A stretch of 64,000 nucleotides of DNA, from NCBI RefSeq assembly GCF_009807005.1, contig NZ_WUBR01000003.1, positions 372,001 to 436,000 of the forward strand. Direction: 5' to 3'. Position 1 is the first letter of the stretch. Every line of letters starts with the position of its first letter. The notes beneath the pieces were generated by a model. The model searched no databases and was not told where the DNA came from. It saw only the letters and a list, made by a program, of their open reading frames with translations. Source of the stretch: Aurantiacibacter rhizosphaerae (GTDB lineage: Bacteria > Pseudomonadota > Alphaproteobacteria > Sphingomonadales > Sphingomonadaceae). Both the position numbers and the translations under genes were made by a program. Shown here piece by piece: positions 1-8,677 of the stretch.

Positions 1-936
1 GCCGTAATCCTGGGCAGCCTGGCGGAAATGTCAGCAGATCAGTTGGAAGGCGCTGCCTTGCAGGCATACCGCGCTGCGGAGAGTGAGGCGATCTGGCAGG
101 GCTATCTGGGTGTTGCCGCGCTAATCGCGGTGGTGGCAGCGGCCGTATGGATGTTCCGCAACCGCCTGCCGCATGATGCGGCGCTGATGGGCGAGGGCGA
201 TCTTGTTTCATCGAAACGTTATCTGATCGGATTGGCGCTGGCTGCCATTGGCGTATTCGTCGCCATCCAGGTCAGCGGGTGGTTGGGCGTCCTCATCATT
301 CTGCTCGCACCGGCCTATTGGCTTTACGACAACCCGCTGTTGAGGCGCACACGCTTCAGCTACGGCGCGCTGTGCATCTTTCTCTATGTGGGTGCCGAGG
401 TTTCCATCGGGTCCATCGTCATCAACTACCTCATGCTCGAACGGGTCATGGCCGATGGCGGTCCGATCACGGCATGGCTGAATGACTTTTTCGGCGCTGA
501 ACCTGACGCAGTTGAATGGATGATCGGCCTGTACTGGGGCGGCGCGATGGTGGGCCGTTTCATCGGCTCTGCCGCCTTGCGGGTATTCAGCCCCGGCAAG
601 ATACTGGCCTTCAATGCCATCGGCGCGATAACATTAATACTGATCTCGACCAACACATCTGGCGAGCTTGCCGGCTTCACTTTGCTGGCCGTGGGCCTGA
701 TGAACTCCATCATGTTCCCCACCATCTTCTCGCTCGCATGTGAGAAGCTGGGGCCGCAGGCGGCGGACGGATCGGGGATCATCAACGTCGCCATCTTCGG
801 TGGCGCGGTGGTGCCGCTGCTGTACGGTGTGGTGGCCGATGCCACCGGAGGAAACCTGGCGCTGGCGATGACAATTCCCATCGTCTGCTACGCCATAATC
901 GCAGGCTTCGGCCTCTTCGCGCGTCGCCCGGCATAA
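1..936 (+). CDS. Sugar MFS transporter, FucP/GluP-like (5' end outside window)
   Basis: The C-terminal ~311 residues of a major facilitator permease of the fucose/glucose permease (FHS) family, an inner-membrane sugar:H+ symporter. The frame is open to base 1 with no stop, so the ATG at 28 is probably internal and about 110-130 N-terminal residues lie off the window. Hydrophobic helices alternate with short loops. The pieces GAEVSIGSIVINYL, YWGGAMVGRFIGS and NSIMFPTIFSLACEKLG are typical of FucP-type carriers. The substrate cannot be read from sequence. The gene ends in front of a strong hairpin shared with the convergent gcv operon. Confidence 0.8.
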   Translation, partial: AVILGSLAEMSADQLEGAALQAYRAAESEAIWQGYLGVAALIAVVAAAVWMFRNRLPHDAALMGEGDLVSSKRYLIGLALAAIGVFVAIQVSGWLGVLIILLAPAYWLYDNPLLRRTRFSYGALCIFLYVGAEVSIGSIVINYLMLERVMADGGPITAWLNDFFGAEPDAVEWMIGLYWGGAMVGRFIGSAALRVFSPGKILAFNAIGAITLILISTNTSGELAGFTLLAVGLMNSIMFPTIFSLACEKLGPQAADGSGIINVAIFGGAVVPLLYGVVADATGGNLALAMTIPIVCYAIIAGFGLFARRPA

Positions 937-960
937 TCAAAAAGAAAGCCGGAAAGCGAA

Positions 961-998
961 AAGGGCGGCAGATCGGTAAGGATCTGCCGCCCTTTTAT
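961..998. terminator. Bidirectional intrinsic terminator
   Basis: A perfect 14-bp stem (961-974 with 981-994, AAGGGCGGCAGATC) closes a 6-nt loop and is followed by CTTTTATTA on the plus strand. It sits between the convergent sugar transporter and gcvPB genes and can end both transcripts. Confidence 0.85.
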
Positions 999-1019
999 TA
1001 TGGGCATTGTGAGGAGGGC

Positions 1020-2591
1020 TTATTCGCCTTCCGGCCTCTGCCACGCCAGCACGGGCTTGCGCGCAGCCTGCGCCTCGTCCAGCCTTGCGCGCGGGGCGTG
1101 GTGCGGCGCGGTTTGCAACGTCTCGTCACCGGCCTTTGCGCGTTCCGCCAGGGAACGCATGGCCGTGGCGAACTGGTCCAGCACGGCCTTGCTCTCCGTC
1201 TCTGTCGGCTCCACCAGCATCGCGCCGTGCACCACCAGCGGGAAGTACATCGTCATCGGGTGGAAACCCTCATCGATCAGGCCCTTCGCCAGATCGAGCG
1301 TGGACGTCCCCTCGGCGAAGCCATGATCGCTAAACAATGCCTCGTGCATGCAGTGCCCGGCATCGCCGAAGGGTGCATCCAGCACATCATCCAGGCTGCG
1401 CAGCAGGTAGTTCGCATTCAGTACCGCATCGCCGGAGGCTTGCCGCAGACCATCCGCGCCGTGGCTGAGGATGTAGGTCAGCGCGCGGGTGAACATGCCC
1501 ATCTGGCCGTGAAACGCCGTCATCCGGCCAAAGCTGCCGGGGAACTCATCGCCCACGTTTTCCTCTTCCACGAGGTGGATCTCGCCAGTGCCCGCATCCT
1601 TCGTCACGAAGGGCAGGGGTGCAAACGGAGCCAGCGCTTCTGACAGCACCACCGGGCCGGAGCCGGGGCCACCGCCGCCATGCGGGGTGGAGAACGTCTT
1701 GTGCAGATTGATGTGCATGGCATCCACGCCAAGATCGCCAGGACGCACACGGCCCATGATGGCGTTGAAATTCGCGCCGTCACAATACACCAGTCCGCCC
1801 GCATCATGCACCGCGTCCGAAATGGCTTTCATGTCGCGTTCGAACAGGCCGCAGGTGTTGGGGTTGGTGATCATCACGCCCGCCACATCGGGGCCAAGCC
1901 GCGCCTTCAGCGCCGCCAGATCCACCCGGCCATCCTTGCCAGCGGGGATATTCTCCACCTCGTAACCGGCGAAGGCCGCGGTGGCGGGATTAGTGCCGTG
2001 GGCGCTTTCAGGCACCAGCACCACCTTGCGTGCATCGCCGCGTGCTTCCAGCGCGGCACGGATGCACAATATGCCGCACAATTCGCCATGCGCGCCTGCC
2101 TTGGGGCTCATGGCAACGGCGCTCATCCCGGTCAGCTCGATCAGCCAGTGCGACAGCTCATCAATCACGCCCAGCGCGCCCTTGATCGTGTCCACGGGTT
2201 GCAGCGGATGCACATCGGCAAAGCCGGGCATGCGCGCCACCTTCTCGTTCAGGCGCGGGTTGTGCTTCATGGTGCAGCTGCCCAGCGGGAACAGGCCAAG
2301 ATCGATGGCATAGTTCTGGCGGCTGAGGCGCGTGTAATGGCGCACGGTTTCCGGCTCGGAAAGGCCGGGCAGATCCATCGGCTGCTTGCGGGCAAATTTG
2401 CCCAGCCGGTTTGGCGCATCGGTGTCAGGTTCGGGCAGATCAACCCCGCAGGTATCTGGCGTGCCCAGCTCGAAGATCAGCCGTTCTTCCAGCATCAGCG
2501 CCTTGTTGCCGGTGACGGTGGGGTAGTCCGCATCGCCTGTCGCGGCGACGGGGGTGCCGGGTTTCCAGCCGCTCTGGTTCATCGTGTTCAT
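1020..2591 (-). CDS. gcvPB: Glycine dehydrogenase (decarboxylating) subunit 2
   Basis: The 523-aa PLP-binding half of the two-subunit P-protein. It decarboxylates glycine and passes the aminomethyl group to lipoyl-GcvH. The PLP lysine is K298 in the motif INLHKTFSTPHGGGGPG, and GLFPLGSCTMKHNPR near residue 105 is also characteristic. Length is normal for the split form (E. coli has a single ~957-aa GcvP). The start codon overlaps the stop of gcvPA by 4 bases (ATGA), so the two subunits are translationally coupled. It is the last gene of the riboswitch-controlled gcvT-H-PA-PB operon and ends at the terminator at 961-998. Confidence 0.97.
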   Translation of the reverse strand: MNTMNQSGWKPGTPVAATGDADYPTVTGNKALMLEERLIFELGTPDTCGVDLPEPDTDAPNRLGKFARKQPMDLPGLSEPETVRHYTRLSRQNYAIDLGLFPLGSCTMKHNPRLNEKVARMPGFADVHPLQPVDTIKGALGVIDELSHWLIELTGMSAVAMSPKAGAHGELCGILCIRAALEARGDARKVVLVPESAHGTNPATAAFAGYEVENIPAGKDGRVDLAALKARLGPDVAGVMITNPNTCGLFERDMKAISDAVHDAGGLVYCDGANFNAIMGRVRPGDLGVDAMHINLHKTFSTPHGGGGPGSGPVVLSEALAPFAPLPFVTKDAGTGEIHLVEEENVGDEFPGSFGRMTAFHGQMGMFTRALTYILSHGADGLRQASGDAVLNANYLLRSLDDVLDAPFGDAGHCMHEALFSDHGFAEGTSTLDLAKGLIDEGFHPMTMYFPLVVHGAMLVEPTETESKAVLDQFATAMRSLAERAKAGDETLQTAPHHAPRARLDEAQAARKPVLAWQRPEGE

Positions 2592-3964
2592 GCCGCTTTC
2601 TCCGCGCCGATCGCCTGCTCCAGGGCGGTGGCCAAAGCCTCGATATCATCGTCCGTGTTGGTTTCCGTCACGGTGACGAGCAGACCGTTCTCGCGTCCGT
2701 CGCCATCGGGGAAAAGGCGGCCCAGCGATACGCCGGCCAGCACGCCCTTCGTCGCCAGATCGCGCACCAGTGGGCGGGTTTCAGTATCCAGCATCAGCGT
2801 GAATTCATTGAAGAACGTATCGTTCATCACTTTCACGCCGGGCACCTGCGCCAATCGATCGGCAGCGCGGCAGGCAAGGCGGTGGTTCTCCGCCGCCAGT
2901 GCCCTCAATCCCTTCTCGCCCAGCAAGGTCATGTGAACGGAAAAGGCTAGCGCACACAATCCGCTGTTGGTGCAGATGTTACTCGTCGCCTTCTCGCGCC
3001 GGATATGCTGTTCACGGGTGGAGAGGGTGAGCACGAAGCCTCGCTTGCCATCCGCGTCCACCGTTTCGCCGCAAAGCCTGCCGGGCATCTGCCGCACATG
3101 CTTGGGATTGGTGATGGCGAACAGGCCAAGATATGGACCGCCAAATTGCAGGCCCACGCCGATGGACTGGCCTTCACCCACCACGATATCCGCGCCCAGA
3201 TTGCCGGGAGCCTCCAGCGCGCCAAGGGCGACAGGTTCTGTATTCACCACGATCAGCAGCGCGCCCTTTTCATGCGCGGCATCGGCGATTTTCTGAAGAT
3301 CGGGGATGCGGCCCAATATGTCAGGATATTGCACCACGACGCAGCTCGTCTCGTCATCGATGCGCGCGATGATATCGTCATCGCCGGGGTTGGCGTTGGG
3401 CACGGGCAGGTCATATTCGACATGGCCCGGCGTGAAGCGCGCCATCGTCTGCGCGACAGATACGTAGTGCGGATGCACGCCGCCGCTCATCAGGATGCGG
3501 TGCCGCTTCGTGAGCCGCGCGGCCATCACGATCGCTTCCCAGCACGCGGTGGAGCCATCATACATCGATGCATTGGCAATCGCGCCGCCATAAAGGCGTG
3601 CAACCTGCGTCTGGAATTCAAACAGCATCTGCAGTGTGCCCTGCGCGATTTCGGGCTGGTAGGGCGTGTAGGCTGTCAGGAACTCGCCGCGCTGGATGAT
3701 GTGATCCACGGTGGCGGGCACATGGTGGCGATAGGCCCCCGCGCCGCAGAAAAACGCCGCATCTGCAGCTGCCAGGTTCTGCTTCGAAAGCCGCCGCATG
3801 TGCTTTTCAACCGCCATCTCGCCCGCATGGGCGGGCAGGCCTTCGATGGGGCCATCCAGGTAATGCTCTGCGGGAACATCATCGAACAGCGCATCGATGG
3901 ACGGGGCGCCGATCTTTTCCAGCATGGCCCCGCGGTCAATATCGGTGAGGGGGAGGTAACGCAT
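2588..3964 (-). CDS. gcvPA: Glycine dehydrogenase (decarboxylating) subunit 1
   Basis: The 458-aa partner of GcvPB, with the type I aminotransferase fold but without the PLP lysine; it completes the P-protein active site. It begins MRYLPLTDIDRGAMLEKIG, as in the family, and the FFCGAGAYRHHVPATVDHI segment (near residue 70) and CTNSGLCALA near residue 340 are conserved GcvPA sequences. It starts 4 bases after the gcvH stop codon and overlaps gcvPB by 4 bases. Confidence 0.97.
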   Translation of the reverse strand: MRYLPLTDIDRGAMLEKIGAPSIDALFDDVPAEHYLDGPIEGLPAHAGEMAVEKHMRRLSKQNLAAADAAFFCGAGAYRHHVPATVDHIIQRGEFLTAYTPYQPEIAQGTLQMLFEFQTQVARLYGGAIANASMYDGSTACWEAIVMAARLTKRHRILMSGGVHPHYVSVAQTMARFTPGHVEYDLPVPNANPGDDDIIARIDDETSCVVVQYPDILGRIPDLQKIADAAHEKGALLIVVNTEPVALGALEAPGNLGADIVVGEGQSIGVGLQFGGPYLGLFAITNPKHVRQMPGRLCGETVDADGKRGFVLTLSTREQHIRREKATSNICTNSGLCALAFSVHMTLLGEKGLRALAAENHRLACRAADRLAQVPGVKVMNDTFFNEFTLMLDTETRPLVRDLATKGVLAGVSLGRLFPDGDGRENGLLVTVTETNTDDDIEALATALEQAIGAEKAA

Positions 3965-3968
3965 CGGG

Positions 3969-4343
3969 TCAGTCCAGCCCTTCGCAGAATGCCTTGTAGG
4001 CAGCTTCGTCCATCAATCCCTCCAGCTCTGCTGTGTCCGAGATGCTCATGCGGAAGAACCAGCCCTCGTCTTCGGGGCTAGAGTTCACCAGTTCCGGCTC
4101 TTCCTCCAGCGCGGCATTGCCTTCGGTCACGGTGCCGGAAATCGGCGCGTAGACGTCGCTTGCCGCCTTCACGCTTTCGACGACGGCGGCTTCCTTGCTC
4201 TTGGCAAGTTCGGTGCCGGATTGCGGCGTTTCGACAAAGACGATGTCACCCAGCTGGGCCTGCGCGTAATCGGTGATCCCGATGGTGGCGGTGTCGCCTT
4301 CGATGTCGATCCATTCGTGTTCTTCGGTGAAATAGCGTGGCAT
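3969..4343 (-). CDS. gcvH: Glycine cleavage system H protein
   Basis: A 124-aa lipoyl carrier that shuttles the aminomethyl group between P, T and L proteins. The lipoylated lysine is K59 in [12 protein letters not shown] placed the start at [11 protein letters not shown] (4343) rather than the ATG seven codons upstream, because AAAGGAG lies at the right distance before it, inside the last codons of gcvT, and because E. coli GcvH has nearly the same length (129 aa). Only one base separates it from the gcvT stop, so translation is probably coupled. Confidence 0.97.
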   Translation of the reverse strand: MPRYFTEEHEWIDIEGDTATIGITDYAQAQLGDIVFVETPQSGTELAKSKEAAVVESVKAASDVYAPISGTVTEGNAALEEEPELVNSSPEDEGWFFRMSISDTAELEGLMDEAAYKAFCEGLD

Positions 4344-4344
4344 C

Positions 4345-5487
4345 TCAGGCTCCTTTGCGGGCATAATTGTGGGGGACGAAGGGCAGGGAAGTGACAGTCG
4401 CGGGCAGGGATCGCCCGCGAACCTCGATGGAAAGCTGCGTGCCGATTTCGGCGTGTTCGCTGTCGATGTAGGCCATGGCGATCGGGTGGCCGAGCGTGGG
4501 CGAGAACCCGCCGCTGGTGACGGTGCCGATCATGGCATCGCCGCAATGCACCGTCGCGCCTTCGCGTGCTGGCAGCCGGCCTTCCAGTGTCAGGCCGACG
4601 CGGACCTGCGCGCTGCCATCCATCGCCAGCCGCGCCATGCAGGCATCGTGGCCGATGAAGCCGCCGCTCTCCCGACGCGATTTGGTAAGAGCAAAGCCCA
4701 GCCCCGCGCTGACGGGATCGGTTTCCTCGGTAAGGTCATGGCCGTAAAGAGGCAGCCCCGCCTCCAGCCGCAGACTGTCGCGCGCGCCGAGTCCGGCGGG
4801 CTTTACGCTATCTATTTCCAAGAGGGCATCGGCAAGCTTTGCCGCGTGGCTGGCGGGCAGGCTGATTTCAAAGCCGTCCTCCCCGGTATAGCCCGATCGC
4901 GCGATGCCGACCTCTACGCCGTTCCATTCTGCCTGCGTGCTCTGCATGAAATACAGATCATCGGTGCAGCCGGGAATAACACGCTCCAGCGCTGCGGCAG
5001 CTTCGGGGCCTTGCAGGGCGAGCAGGGCGCTGTCGGCAAGGTGGTTCATCGTGATGTCGTCCGGCAAGTGTTCGCGCAGCCAGCCGATATCGTCCCACTT
5101 CATCGCGCCGTTCACCACCAGCGTGAATGCCTCCACGCCGTCCCGGCTGGAGTTGGTCACCATCAGATCGTCCAGAATGCCGCCGCTTTCGTTCAGCAGC
5201 AGGGAATAGCGGATGTGGCCGGGTTTCAGGGAGGCAAGGCTGGCAGGCAGGATGGCTTCCAGCGCCGCACCCGCACCATCGCCGCTGACGATCAGCTGGC
5301 CCATGTGGCTGACATCGAACAGGCCGGCCTTGCTGCGCGTCCACTCGTGCTCTGCCTTGATGCCTTCATATTGGATCGGCATCTCATACCCGGCAAAGGG
5401 CACCATGCGTGCGCCGTGATCGCGGTGCCACTGGTCCAGTGGCAGCTTTTCCGGCGGCAGGTCTTCAAAATCTTGTGTTTCGCTCAT
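4345..5487 (-). CDS. gcvT: Aminomethyltransferase (glycine cleavage T protein)
   Basis: A 380-aa T protein that transfers the methylene group from aminomethyl-lipoyl GcvH to tetrahydrofolate and releases ammonia. GcvT features include [20 protein letters not shown] near the N-terminus, [10 protein letters not shown] (around residue 57) and the [11 protein letters not shown] segment. The N-terminus carries a short extra acidic segment ([16 protein letters not shown]). It is the first gene after the glycine riboswitch. A second GcvT-fold protein of different function lies at 47434-48576. Confidence 0.97.
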   Translation of the reverse strand: MSETQDFEDLPPEKLPLDQWHRDHGARMVPFAGYEMPIQYEGIKAEHEWTRSKAGLFDVSHMGQLIVSGDGAGAALEAILPASLASLKPGHIRYSLLLNESGGILDDLMVTNSSRDGVEAFTLVVNGAMKWDDIGWLREHLPDDITMNHLADSALLALQGPEAAAALERVIPGCTDDLYFMQSTQAEWNGVEVGIARSGYTGEDGFEISLPASHAAKLADALLEIDSVKPAGLGARDSLRLEAGLPLYGHDLTEETDPVSAGLGFALTKSRRESGGFIGHDACMARLAMDGSAQVRVGLTLEGRLPAREGATVHCGDAMIGTVTSGGFSPTLGHPIAMAYIDSEHAEIGTQLSIEVRGRSLPATVTSLPFVPHNYARKGA

Positions 5488-5542
5488 CGTACAGGTTCCG
5501 GACGCGGCTTGGCAGTTCCCGAAATGCGGGACCTTTCACCAC

Positions 5543-5757
5543 GCCCCCTCTGTCGGGAAACCTGAGAGACTTGACACCGGCCCTGCAAAACAAGGCCTGC
5601 GCTTACCCCTTCGGTGGCTTGCCGTGCTTTGTTATCGGCAAGCGCTTTCCAGAGTGCCTGAACTGATCGCGCGGTCCATTTCGCCTGAGAGTTTCCGGGG
5701 CGGTTGCTCCTTCGGCGTCCTTGACGGGAAGATGCCAAGACACTCTCCCGCGCGTCC
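5543..5757 (-). promoter_or_regulatory. Tandem glycine riboswitch upstream of gcvT
   Basis: Read on the minus strand, the leader carries two glycine aptamers. The first (about 5757-5673) begins GCGGGAGAG and has CGCCGAAGGAGCAA and AACTCTCAGGCGAAA. The second (about 5655-5543) has CACCGAAGGGGTAAG and AGTCTCTCAGGTTTCCCGA closing on CAGAGGGGG. A short linker joins them. About 55 nt separate the second aptamer from the gcvT ATG; a small TCCCG/CGGGA hairpin (5524-5540) lies there and could be part of the expression platform. In this class glycine binding normally turns on glycine cleavage genes. Confidence 0.95.
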
Positions 5758-5867
5758 AGCCGACCTGCATATATTTTCACATATGCGAATCGACAAGCGA
5801 GTCCCCTTTGGTGCAATGAACGGGCCCGGTCAATCGCGAAACGATGGTTTATCAGACCAAATGCAAT

Positions 5868-5902
5868 TGGGCCCGGAAGCGACAGTTGCGCTTCCGGGCC
5901 CA
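5868..5902 (-). terminator. Hairpin downstream of the TonB receptor gene
   Basis: A perfect 14-bp inverted repeat (5868-5881 and 5889-5902, TGGGCCCGGAAGCG) with a 7-nt loop lies 43 bp past the receptor stop codon. It lacks a clean U-run, so it is a probable terminator or transcript-end stabiliser. The remaining stretch to the riboswitch (5760-5867) shows no gene and probably holds the gcv promoter. Confidence 0.6.
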
Positions 5903-5944
5903 GCTACAGCCGGTGGCTTCCGGCCATGTCGCTTGCGATCGCGT

Positions 5945-8422
5945 CTAGAAGTCGAACGAGGCGGTTACGCCAACTGTCCGGGGCTTGCCCACGCTACGCA
6001 CATAGGGGCCGTTTCCGGCATAGAGTGCGGCGGGATAGTAATATTCGTCGAACAGGTTCTTGCTCCACAGCGTGACCTTCCAGGCTTCGTCGATATCGCC
6101 AAGGTAAAGGCGCGCGTTCACCACCGTGTAGGCTTCGGTATCGGCGTAAACCCCGCGTGCCACGTTGCCGCTGGTATCGTCCTTGTAATTCGCATCGAAG
6201 CCGAAGCCCAGAAGCAGCGAATTGCTGACTTCGAAATTATAGTCGACCCCGCCGTTAAGCTGCCATTGCGGTGCCTGCGCCAGCGGCAGGCCGGATGCAT
6301 CGAAAGTCACCACGTTTGGCCATACGCTGGCGTTGGATACCGCATCCCATTCCTTGATCTCGGTATGCAGATAGGTTGCGCCAAGGAACAGGTTGAGGCC
6401 GTAGGTGGGGGACCATTGCATGTCGATTTCGGCACCGATGATCTCTGACTTGGGCACGTTGTCGATACCGCTGATATTGCCCACGAAGCTGACGGCCAGA
6501 CCCGGCTCCTGCTTGTTGCGGTAATCATAGTAGAAGGCCGAGAGGTTGAGCTGCATGGAATCATTTAGCAGCGTGGATTTCAGCCCCACTTCATAGCTAT
6601 CCAGCGTCTCTGGCTCATATGCTTCCAGCTGCGAGGTGGTGTTGGATGCAGCACCGTTGAAACCGCCGGATTTCACGCCGTGGCTGAAGGTGGCATAGGT
6701 GAGGACATCGGGCGTGATGCGGTAATCCATGCCCAGCTTGTACATCCAGCGCTTCATGCGGATCGTCTGCGTGTAATCGTGGAAGGCCTGGTTGACGTCA
6801 GGCGTGCCCAGCAGATCGAAGATATAGGTGTCGGACGTGGGGATATCGTCGATGGTGGCGCAATCGCCCGCGCTCAGCGTGGCACCGAACTGGCCGTTGA
6901 TGAAGGCTGCCAGCGATCCATCGCCGGTATCATCGGTGCAGCCGGTCCAGGTGCGCTTTTCATCGGTGTAACGCAGCCCGCCGATCAGGCGCAGCCCGTC
7001 CAGCACTTCGTATTCCAAATGGACGAAGGCCGCCTTGGACGTGGTTTCCTGGTAATAATCGGTATCCAGCGCCAGCACCGGCGTGTTGTAGAACGGCGCA
7101 TCCACCGCGCCGAAGACGAAGGCGGCATTGCCATAGAAGGAATCCGGCATGATGAGCTTGTAATACTCATCCACGCTGTCCCACGAATAATAGAGGCCCG
7201 CCACCCAGTTGAGCCGGCCAAATTCACCGTTCAGGCGCAATTCCTGCGAGAACACCTCGATGGCGCTTTCCTGATAGGTGTTGCTGTCAACCGAAGGGGC
7301 ACCGTCGGCATCGCCATATTCGACGCGATCGAACTTGTCGTACCCGGTGAGCGAGGTGATCGAGATATCGTCGCTGAGCGGATATTCGAACTGCGCGGCA
7401 AGGTTGATAAGCTCGTTATCGCGGCGCGGGGTCACATTGCGGGTGACGCCTAGGCCATCGGTCCAGGTCGTGCTCCAGTCGGCGGCCTGGTTATCTCCGG
7501 TGGAATACCACGGCGGATCTTCGCCAGCCACGAGATAGGGAAACAGCTGGACATAGGGCAGGGCGAATTCCTCATCGCCCACAAGCGTGCCGTTATAGGT
7601 GGTGTTCGCCTTGTTTTCGGATTGATCGCGCAGATACTGCGCCTTCAGATCCAGCTGGCCTTCGCCCACATCGATGCTGAGCAATCCACGCACCGCATAG
7701 ACATTCTGCCGACCCAGCGTGTCACCATCGCGTGTCAGGCTTTTCTGCCAGCCCTTGCCGGATTGGGTGGTGGTGAAGGCCAGGCGTCCGCGCACGCCAT
7801 CGGCGATCGCTCCGCTCACATGGCCGTTTACATCCAGCGTTTCAAAGCTGGAGAGGCCGAGGCTGATATTGGCGTCGAGCGTTTCGGTCGGCTGGTTGCT
7901 GATATAGTTGATCTGGCCGGCAGTCGTGTTGCGGCCATAAAGATCACCCTGTGGCCCTTTCAACACCTCCACCCGCTGAAGATCGAACACCGCGCCCCGG
8001 CTCATCACGGTGTAAGGCACCGAAATGCCATCGAAATACAGGCCCACGGTGGAAGCGGCGGCGGTGGAGTAATCCTGGAAGCCGACGCCGCGCAGCGTGT
8101 AGACCGGCAGGCCCGTTGGCCCTGTGTCCGACACGGTGAGGCCGGGTGTGATCAGCGCCAGATCCCCTGCATCCTGCACGCCGCGATCCACCAGCGAATC
8201 GCCAGAGAATGCCGAAAGGGTGATGCCCACGTCATTCGCGCTCTGCTGCCGCTTCTGGGCTGTCACCACGATGGTATCGAGCGAATTTGTCCGGGCCGGT
8301 GCGGTTGCGGGTTCGTCCTCAGGTGCCGTGTCCTGCGCAAGGGCAGGGGTGGCGAGCATTGCGACAGACGCTGTGCTGGCGAGAAGGGCGGCGAGCTTTG
8401 GCTTGGGCATTTGCGTGAACAT
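5945..8422 (-). CDS. TonB-dependent outer-membrane receptor
   Basis: An 825-aa TonB-dependent receptor: signal peptide (residues 1-29, ending PALAQ), a TonB-box-like DTIVVTAQKR (about residues 50-60), a plug domain with RGVGFQDYS and RVEVLKGPQGDLYGRN, and a long beta-barrel ending GVTASFDF with a terminal aromatic. I chose the ATG at 8422, not the upstream one, because GAGGA precedes it and it gives a clean signal peptide. Such receptors import specific ligands across the outer membrane using TonB energy; the ligand here is unknown. The perfect palindrome 122-140 bp upstream matches operators of the IAA cluster, so an indolic or auxin-related ligand is a reasonable inference. Confidence 0.93.
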   Translation of the reverse strand: MFTQMPKPKLAALLASTASVAMLATPALAQDTAPEDEPATAPARTNSLDTIVVTAQKRQQSANDVGITLSAFSGDSLVDRGVQDAGDLALITPGLTVSDTGPTGLPVYTLRGVGFQDYSTAAASTVGLYFDGISVPYTVMSRGAVFDLQRVEVLKGPQGDLYGRNTTAGQINYISNQPTETLDANISLGLSSFETLDVNGHVSGAIADGVRGRLAFTTTQSGKGWQKSLTRDGDTLGRQNVYAVRGLLSIDVGEGQLDLKAQYLRDQSENKANTTYNGTLVGDEEFALPYVQLFPYLVAGEDPPWYSTGDNQAADWSTTWTDGLGVTRNVTPRRDNELINLAAQFEYPLSDDISITSLTGYDKFDRVEYGDADGAPSVDSNTYQESAIEVFSQELRLNGEFGRLNWVAGLYYSWDSVDEYYKLIMPDSFYGNAAFVFGAVDAPFYNTPVLALDTDYYQETTSKAAFVHLEYEVLDGLRLIGGLRYTDEKRTWTGCTDDTGDGSLAAFINGQFGATLSAGDCATIDDIPTSDTYIFDLLGTPDVNQAFHDYTQTIRMKRWMYKLGMDYRITPDVLTYATFSHGVKSGGFNGAASNTTSQLEAYEPETLDSYEVGLKSTLLNDSMQLNLSAFYYDYRNKQEPGLAVSFVGNISGIDNVPKSEIIGAEIDMQWSPTYGLNLFLGATYLHTEIKEWDAVSNASVWPNVVTFDASGLPLAQAPQWQLNGGVDYNFEVSNSLLLGFGFDANYKDDTSGNVARGVYADTEAYTVVNARLYLGDIDEAWKVTLWSKNLFDEYYYPAALYAGNGPYVRSVGKPRTVGVTASFDF

Positions 8423-8543
8423 TGGATTTAATTCCTCATGTTTGAGCGGCAATATTTTTGGACATCTGAATGTCATTAAACCGTAAAACAGGCTAATCGC
8501 GGTGGAGAACGTGACAACACCTATTTGCGGTATGTGATCAATT

Positions 8544-8562
8544 TAACGTGATATATCACGTA
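8544..8562. promoter_or_regulatory. Operator copy A of the shared 19-bp motif
   Basis: TAACGTGATATATCACGTA; the inner 16 bases (8546-8561) are a perfect palindrome. It lies 122-140 bp upstream of the TonB receptor start and is the most symmetric of the six copies in the window (others at 15725, 17690, 18885, 21854 and 32509). Confidence 0.7.
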
Positions 8563-8623
8563 ATGTGGCAAATTTGGCACAGGCGCTGTTCTGTCGCGCA
8601 AAAGTGGCCGCAAATGGTGGGGT

Positions 8624-8652
8624 GGCCGGGGGAGGGTTATCTCCACCCGGCC
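8624..8652 (-). terminator. Possible terminator hairpin after the amine operon
   Basis: GGCCGGGGGAG (8624-8634) pairs with CTCCACCCGGCC (8641-8652), leaving one bulged A and a 6-nt loop. It lies 26 bp past the stop of the last gene of the minus-strand operon. There is no U-run, so the call is tentative. Confidence 0.4.
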
Positions 8653-8677
8653 TGGGGGGAACTGGTTCAGGCTCGGC

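Noticed and set aside
8424..8476. Upstream ATG of the TonB receptor (8476)
   Set aside because: It would add 18 residues before the signal peptide; the ATG at 8422 has GAGGA upstream and gives a normal signal.
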